DNA of 64,000 nt from Pleurodeles waltl (Eukaryota > Chordata > Amphibia > Caudata > Salamandridae), in contig NC_090440.1 in the NCBI RefSeq assembly GCF_031143425.1, positions 342,925,844 through 342,989,843 on the forward strand, given 5' to 3'. The notes below the pieces were generated by a model, which was given only the letters and a program-made list of their open reading frames with translations, was not told where the DNA came from and ran no database searches. A program made the position numbers and the translations under genes. Of this stretch, positions 57,906-64,000 are shown piece after piece (the stretch's first letter is position 1; the number at the start of each line of letters is the position of its first letter).

Positions 57906-58431
57906 CCATCTACCAGCCCTACTGTGGGACACTTTATCTGGAGAGTGAAGCTGCCCCACCCTCCAGCCTTACCAAGACTGTAACTCTATCCTGCAGAGGG
58001 GCCTGGCAGACATCTCAGGTGGAGATGGCCAACACTTTTACCCTCCTAGGAAGGAGCTCTTTGTTATCAGTAGAAAGACCCTGCATCAACGTGCGCACTT
58101 CCTTTTCAGTTTTTGCACAGTTCTCTCTAATGGGAAGCACTGAAGAGCGCCTCCTAAACTACTTTCCTCTCCTCTGCAACATCGACTCTGGAGGATTACT
58201 GGAGCCCCATAACTTGATGTAGGTACTAGGAATTTGCAATGAGTGTGTTAATAAACCTTCCCCCATACTGCCCTGTAGCAGTATTTCGTTGCCAACCATG
58301 GGGAGCCACACAAAATCCCGGGGGACAGAGGGAGGCCCCTCGGAGGAGTCCTCCCTCTGTCTTGGTAACGCTGGAGGGTGGGGCAGCTTCACTCTCCAGA
58401 TAAAGTATCCCACAGTAGGGCTGGTAGATGG
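57906..58431. repeat. 71-bp inverted repeat arms flanking 384 bp in the L1 5' region
   Basis: 57906-57976 is the reverse complement of 58361-58431 with about two mismatches. The right arm fits the ORF1 context, so the left arm is likely the inverted extra copy. Confidence 0.9.
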
Positions 58432-59460
58432 TCGGGGACAAGAGCACCCATGTCCATGCAGAGCAGCCCGGTGCTACGCTAGATGCTATCAAGGACACCA
58501 AGGAGCCACTGGAGCTTAAAATAAATACAGTAGTAGCAGACTTGGGTATCCTTCGGAATGAGCAACTCAAATTGACTGAGAGACATTTCACAGCAAAATG
58601 ATTGGTTGGAGACCCTCAGTCGAAAGTGGGGACCCTCCAGTACTGCATAATGGATGTCACTGAGTGGCTAGAGATACTAGAGCACCATGCCAAAGATGCA
58701 GAAGATAGGGCAAGATGCAACAACATCTGGGTAGTTGGTCTACTGGTGAGGAGTTAGGATTCAGACATGGTCTCATTCTTGGAGACTTCGATAAGAGATG
58801 TTGTGGCATCTGCTGGCTTGTTCTACCTTTTTAATTCTGAAGCATGCCCATAGGGTGTTGGTGTGGCTGCCTTCACCTGGATGCTCATGTGCACAGTGGT
58901 TCTGAGACTACTCTATTTTAGGGACATAGAACACATCCTGAGGGAGACTCGCACCAAGGAGGTACAGCAGTATGAAAATCAAGAGGTAAGGATAATCCCA
59001 GACTTTACACTGGCAGTTCAAAAGAAAGGGCACTCCTTTCTTGATGCCAAAAAACACCTTCGCCAACTGGGGATCAAGTATGCCACGCTGTTCCTGGCAA
59101 AGCTGAAGCAATTACAAACAACCGTACTAAGTTCTTCACTGAGGTGAGTATGGAAGTCAATGGACTTGATTCCAGGATCTGGTGCACTACGACATTTGTC
59201 CGACAGCTGCCCAGATGCAAGGGATCAAGAACTCTGACAAGAACTTCACACAGTGCCTTACCTACCAAACAGCATTTGCTATAGGATAGAGGGCCATGTA
59301 AGCTATAGCCAGCATTGGGGGGGTCATGCAATCATCCTCTAATGCTCAGGGTCGGGACTCTTTGGCAGAATTTGACTCTGATCAAGCCTCTGAAATGACC
59401 CAGCAGTCTTACTCTACCATGGAGTTACCAAGGGCCATCCCGGAATCCACTGATGAACGT
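58260..59460 (+). pseudogene. L1 ORF1-like RNA-binding protein, decayed
   Basis: L1 ORF1 proteins form trimers through a coiled coil and bind RNA with RRM and C-terminal domains. Here a helix-rich segment (ELKINTVVADLGILRNEQLK, about 58512) is followed, after stops, by the RRM-like NNIWVVGL and FLETSIRDVVASAGL (about 58720-58820). The C-terminal domain (58863-59147) contains YFRDIEHILRETR, IIPDFTLAVQKKGHSFLDAK and LGIKYATLFLAKLK. Frameshifts separate these parts, and at least one stop follows TERHFTAK. Only the order and motifs are retained. Confidence 0.75.
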
Positions 59461-59929
59461 GACAGAAGGTGATCTACAGTAGACAGGAGGTTGCTACATG
59501 AGGTTTGAGTGCTGGGGGACCCTAATTTGTTTACCTCCAAACTGTTTGAGTTGATTTTTTAGGAAGGGGAGGGACTCAGATTCTCCTCTGAGGGTAACAG
59601 TGTGCATTTCACAGGTGGAACTATGGCACTGGGCCGAGGGACTCTGCCCAGTGAATTAGACCATTTCCCCCCTTGGAAGTTTATTTTGTGCTTAGATCAC
59701 AAACCTTTTTTAGTGATTGTTATTTTTATGGTTTGGATGAGGTGGCCGTTGCCTCTGTTCTGGGGTGGAGACTGGTATAAATGTTTCTTGGGTGGAGTGC
59801 ATGTTGTACTCCGAGTCTTCCTTAATGGTTTGCCATGTCTGTCCACTTCCCAGGAAGTTACCAATAGGGACACACCTGCCATAGCCTTCACCATCTTTAT
59901 GGCTGATACAACTTGAAATGGAATGGGTT

Positions 59930-61859
59930 ATAAATTGCTGACATGGAATGTCCAGGGCTCAACATCATGGCTAAGAGATATAAAGAACATGCCTACTTTG
60001 AGAGGCGGGGAGCCCACTTTGCCTTTCTTCAGGAAACAAACCTTACATTGCAGGAGGAGGTTGCTCTCCATATTAGATTAAGGGTCCAATTATTTTACAC
60101 TTTATATCCTGCCTTTGCCAGGGGGCTCTCGTATGGGTAAGACTGGGGGTGCCTTTCTAGGTCCTAAGTACAAGAATACCTGGGGAAGGCAGAAATGTGG
60201 TTATGAGTGGATGCCTGAATGGTGGGGATGTAACCCTAGTCAATGTGTGTGTCCCTAATAGTGATCACGCTTGATTCTTTGATGTCCTATCCCTGCTGCT
60301 GGCATCTCATATGACCCATCCTTTCATAATCGGCGAGGATTTTAACTGCATCGCAGACCTGGTTCTAATAGATCACACCCTCCATTGCAGGTCTTGCACT
60401 TGGCAAGTAAGTTTTGCACATGGTTAGGTAAATGGGGGCTGTTGGATGCCTGGAGGCATCTGCACCCACTTGATAGGGACTATTACTTCTACTCTTCACT
60501 ATACGACCTCCATGTGCTTCTATGTCCATTCTTTGTGCCACCAGTAGGTGTGTTGGTCTCCCATCTCCCAAGTCAAGTACCTAGCATGTACCATCTCAGA
60601 CAACAATTCTCTACTTTTGACTTTACCCTGGGTGCCAACTCGATCTAGTATTCTGTCCTGGTGCTTAAAATGTGATAGCCTTGATGAACTGGTCTTTAGA
60701 GATCCCATAAAAAAAGGGATAAGGCAATACTTTGCCGACAACAAGGGCATCGGCGTCTCTGTTCTGATGGAATGGGACACCCTTAAGGTAGTACTAAGGG
60801 GCCAATGTATAGCTCAAGCAGGTGGGGTATGCAAGACACTCCTGAAAGAAGTCCTAAATCAGGAACTTCTCATCCAGCAAATTGAACGCTATAGACACAC
60901 CAACACCACCAAACAGCGGCCAGTTATGGATGCTCGAGAATCACTAGCGGAGTTGTTGAAGAAATTAAGATGCTATAACTATAAGGAATATATGGCCAGG
61001 GCCCACGTGGATTGATAATCAGGGACACTGCTGGCCTGGTGGCAAATCCAACCAGGAAAGGATCTACAATACTGGAGATGTTGGATGAACAAGTGGGCAG
61101 GGTCGACAAACAGTCAGAGATTAACAATTGTTCATATCATACTACACTGCCCTTTATTCTAGAGGGGCCTGAGAAGCATGTGTGCACCCTAGTGCATACC
61201 TGGGGCCCCTTCCAGTTTCTTCATTCACTCCCAGAGTAGCAGAGGAGCTGGGTGTGGGCATTATGGTGGAGGAGATAAGGGCAGCCATTAACATGATGGC
61301 TCAGGCAAGGTATTAGTATCCAACTGACATATGGTTGAGATCTACGCTACATTCACTGAGCTCCTAGTGCCCCAGCTCCTCAAAGTATATAAGGCTGTGA
61401 AATCCAACCAGTTACTTCCGCCAAGCTCCTATGAGGCATTAATTGTGCCTCTCCCCAAAATGGGACAACCTGCATCCAATGACACCTCATACAAGATTTT
61501 AGCCAAGATCTTGGCCGCATCCCTGCTACCCATTATGCATTAGCTCATTCAAGCAGATCAGACGGGTTTTATCCTGCAATGTAATATGGCCCTAAACCTC
61601 CGGCTGGTTTCAACGCATCTCCTCGCTGCTCAACATTTGAACCCAGAGGCAGGGGTTCTGTCAGCTGACATAGAAAAAGGTTTGACAGCCTATATTGGGA
61701 ATATCTATACGCGGCAATGAGGAAGATGGGGCTGGGTGGCACCTTTATCAACTGGATGAGATTGCTCTACACCTTGCCTGTGGCTCGATTGAAAACCCGT
61801 GGGCTGGTGTCAACGGTTTATAATGTGGAGTGTGGAATGCGTCAAGGATGTCCATTATC
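59930..61859 (+). pseudogene. L1 ORF2: endonuclease and first part of RT, decayed
   Basis: The endonuclease begins with LLTWNVQG (about 59934), has FLQETNL in another frame (about 60030) and a GEDFNCI motif (about 60333). This matches the APE-type order of L1 ORF2. RT follows with PSSYEALIVPLPK (about 61425), KILAKILAASLLPIM (about 61495), an ADIEKGLTAYIG segment (about 61666) where the first RT catalytic Asp is expected, and CGMRQGCPLS (about 61832). The copy stops there because an L2 is inserted. Numerous frameshifts make it non-functional. Confidence 0.8.
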
Positions 61860-61860
61860 A

Positions 61861-62964
61861 ATCAATCAATCAAACATTTATGGAGCACGACAAATCACTT
61901 GTGAGGGTCTTGAGGAACTGGAGCTGTGTTCTGCTGCGTGGAGGTATGATCATTCGAACATCAAGGTGTTTAGTTCTCTTCTCAATCGCTGGAGTGACGG
62001 TGCGGTCCTGAGGTGCAAGGGGAGGTTGTTCCACGCCTTGGCTGGCAAGTGCGAGAAGCAGCACTGTTGGCTCAATTGATCCATGGGGTGTCTGAGAGGG
62101 AGAGAGAAGTTGGTCGGAGACGCCTAGAAGGTTGTTGGAAGGACAGGCGTTTGTAGATGTATGCTGGTCCTTCATTGTCCAGGGCCTTGTAGGCGTGGGT
62201 CAGCATATTGAACTGACACCCCTTCTGAATCAGGAGCCAATGTAGTTTCTGGAGATGGGGGTTTGATGTGGATCCTTCTGGGGAGGTTGAGTACGAGTCT
62301 TGCCGCTGAGTTCTGTATTATCTGGAGTCTCTTCAGGAGGCATGCTGTGATTCCCACGTAGAACATGCTTCCGTAGTCCAGTCTGCTGGTGATGAGGACC
62401 TGTGTCATGGTCCTTCTGGTTTTTGCTGTGAACCACCTGAAGATCTTGCAGAGCATGCAAAGGGTGTGGAAATAGGTGGATGAGACTGCATTGACTTGTG
62501 TCTTCATGGCTAGCTTACTATCTAGGATGATGCAGAGTTTGCAGGTGTGGTCTGTTGGGGTTGGGGGTGCAGAGGTCTGCGGCCCACCATGTGTCAGTCC
62601 ATAGCGAGCTGCTGTTCCCAAAAATTAGGACTTCCATTTTTTCAGTGCCGTGTTTGAGACAGTTATCCTTCATCCAGTCCGCTACATTCATCATGCATCT
62701 GTGGAAGTTAGCCTTTGTGGTGGACAGATCTTTGGACAGTGAAAGGGTGAGCTCGGTGTCGTCGGTGTAGGAGATAATGTTGAGTCAGTGTGATCTGACA
62801 GTGACAGCCAGAGGGGTCACTGTCAGATCACACGGTTATGTAGGCAATAAAGAGGGTCGGGCCAAGGGACAATCCTTGGAGGACTTAGCAGATGATCTTC
62901 TTTGGCTCTAAGGTGAACGGTGGGAGAGGGATCCTTTGGGTTATGCCGGTGAGGTACAAGGCGA
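61861..62964 (-). pseudogene. L2-like LINE fragment inserted antisense in the L1 RT
   Basis: The left end is an ATCA repeat tail (the reverse complement of a GATT tail), so the fragment lies on the minus strand, 5'-truncated on the right. Minus-strand motifs in order: LGPTLFIAYI (about 62870), ISYTDDTELTLSLS (about 62775) where YADD is expected, LDSKLAMKTQVNAVSSTYF (about 62520) and LLKRLQIIQNSAARLVLNL (about 62330). These match the L2 copy at 20480-22583. A TCCATTAT(T)CAA duplication (about 61851 and 62965) flanks it. A hairpin lies at 62788-62833. Confidence 0.88.
62788..62833. repeat. Perfect 18-bp inverted repeat (hairpin) within the L2 fragment
   Basis: GTGTGATCTGACAGTGAC (62788-62805) and its exact reverse complement (62816-62833) are separated by a 10-base loop. 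One arm fits the expected RT coding sequence; the other is an extra copy between FIAYI and the PLAV codons. Confidence 0.97.
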
Positions 62965-62971
62965 TCCATTA

Positions 62972-64000
62972 TTCAAACTACTGTTTGCCTTTGTGGTGGA
63001 GCCATTTAGCGTTTAGGGCCAAGTTGGTGTCATATTTCACATGGCTTATGGCATTTGGGGAGATTCATCATATTGCTTTCTAAGCGGATGATATGTTACT
63101 TATTTCTGGACATTAAACAAAACAATATAAATGGAGCCATGAGATTATTAGATGAAGTTGGTGTGGTATCAGGTCTTCAAGAAAAGTGGGGTAAAAACTG
63201 CATCTTCCTGCTGCGTCTAAGAGCAGTAGGTGACTTGAACACCAGGGGCCTCAGATGGAAAAAGTAATCGTTCTGCTATCTGGGCATACAACTTTACAGA
63301 ACTGAATTGGATATTTTGGAGGGGAACAGAGGGAAAGCTATAACATCCTTTCATTCTGGAATAGCATTATGGAAGATGCTACCACTGTCAGTTCTGGGCA
63401 TAGTAGTGTTGACTAAAATGGTTGCTTTGCCTCATCTTCTGTATTTCTTAAACACACTCCCCATAATCATTCCTAGAATAGGTTCTGGGAACTCTGTACA
63501 TTGCTGATATATTTTATTTGTAATAGGGGCAATTGTAGAGTAGCACTTGCAAACTTCCAGCACCCTTGTCCGTAGGGGGGACTAGCAGACGGGACTAGCA
63601 GACCCTGCATTTGAATTCTATTACATAGCAGCGCTCCTCCAATGGGTGCACAATGGGTAGTGGGGAGAGGACTGGAGTGCTGGACCACAGATCCCATCAT
63701 CTAATTGGCTAGCCCGACTGATCCTTGATACGAGGAAACTTGTAGATCATGCGAGGTCCTTACAGAAAGTGACTAGACACTTCTGGTTGAGATGCCTCCA
63801 GAAGATTAACACCGTAGCGCCCTATTAACGGGTGATCCCTTTCAGCAAGCTTGCCATATTTTTACCATGAGACGCGTGACTGCACCTATCAGAGTGGGTG
63901 GAATGTGGCATCTAAACACTTGATGCCCTCTATGCAGGGGGTCACCTACATTCCTTTGCAGAGATACAACTCATATGAACTCTCTGCGGGCCACTTCTTA
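62972..64000 (+). pseudogene. L1 ORF2 RT, continued after the L2 insertion
   Basis: RT resumes with LLFAFVVEPF (about 62978), the block that follows GCPLS in L1 elements. It then shows IAF followed by a stop and ADDMLLIS (about 63070), where F/YADD would be. Downstream frames contain L1-like thumb and C-terminal sequence with many frameshifts. It runs off the window edge. Confidence 0.75.

Larger units (their letters stand above)
57100..64000 (+). mobile_element. L1-like LINE, truncated by window edge
   Basis: A 5' untranslated region, decayed ORF1 (about 58260-59460) and ORF2 (from about 59930, endonuclease then RT) are on the plus strand and run off the right end. The left boundary is approximate. 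Stops and frameshifts are frequent in both ORFs. It is interrupted by an antisense L2 at 61861-62964, after which the RT continues. Confidence 0.8.

Overview
This 64 kb window reads as repeat-dense vertebrate nuclear DNA. I could not support any host protein-coding gene, tRNA or rRNA gene in it. The repeat types (kilobase-long Ty3/gypsy LTRs, a Harbinger element starting GGGGGTCATTACAAC, L2 and L1 LINEs, an endogenous retrovirus) suggest a giant-genome amphibian, most likely a salamander of newt type. That assignment is inference from remembered repeat style, not a marker gene. The intervening DNA is AT-rich and non-coding.

Layout. (a) 1-5873: 5' half of an endogenous retrovirus on the minus strand, with a 792-bp LTR, a tRNA-Arg primer-binding site, decayed gag, protease and the start of pol; the rest lies left of the window. 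(b) 5874-15422: mostly unique or old DNA, an (AG)15 tract, and a dispersed repeat ('family A') split by a 1.1-kb CpG-rich insertion with a perfect 21-bp target duplication. (c) 15423-18887: a deleted minus-strand Ty3/gypsy element keeping LTRs, gag and protease but no integrase or RT. (d) 18888-19440: an inverted family A copy carrying a hammerhead-ribozyme-like core. (e) 20480-22583: a dead L2-like LINE. (f) 24705-26230: a solo gypsy-type LTR. (g) 26260-32261: unclassified DNA, two dispersed repeats ('C' and 'B') and a pyrimidine-rich tract.

(h) The centrepiece is 32262-50841, an 18.6-kb composite flanked by a perfect 5-bp ACATG duplication. The outer element is an LTR retrotransposon with about 2.67-kb LTRs whose pol order is protease, integrase, RT, RNase H. 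Integrase ahead of RT is the Gmr1-type arrangement, not the usual Ty3/gypsy one. Into it an 8.7-kb Harbinger/PIF DNA transposon (35180-43881, TSD ATA) inserted so that the duplicated ATA abuts the gag start codon. The Harbinger carries a HARBI1-like DDE nuclease (one frameshift in a homopolymer) and two different Myb/SANT-like genes, one of them apparently intact over three exons, followed by three successive unrelated tandem-repeat arrays.

(i) 50842-57100: the other side of the pyrimidine tract, a second repeat B copy and non-coding DNA. (j) 57100-64000: an L1-like LINE (ORF1, endonuclease, RT) running off the right edge, interrupted inside its RT by an antisense L2 that carries a perfect 18-bp hairpin explained by a templated inverted insertion.

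The window therefore records a layered history: Harbinger inside a Gmr1-like element inside a pyrimidine tract; L2 inside L1; a CpG-rich element inside family A; a gypsy LTR abutting family A. Every autonomous element shows at least one inactivating lesion. The right-hand Harbinger SANT gene is the only multi-exon reading frame that appears intact.
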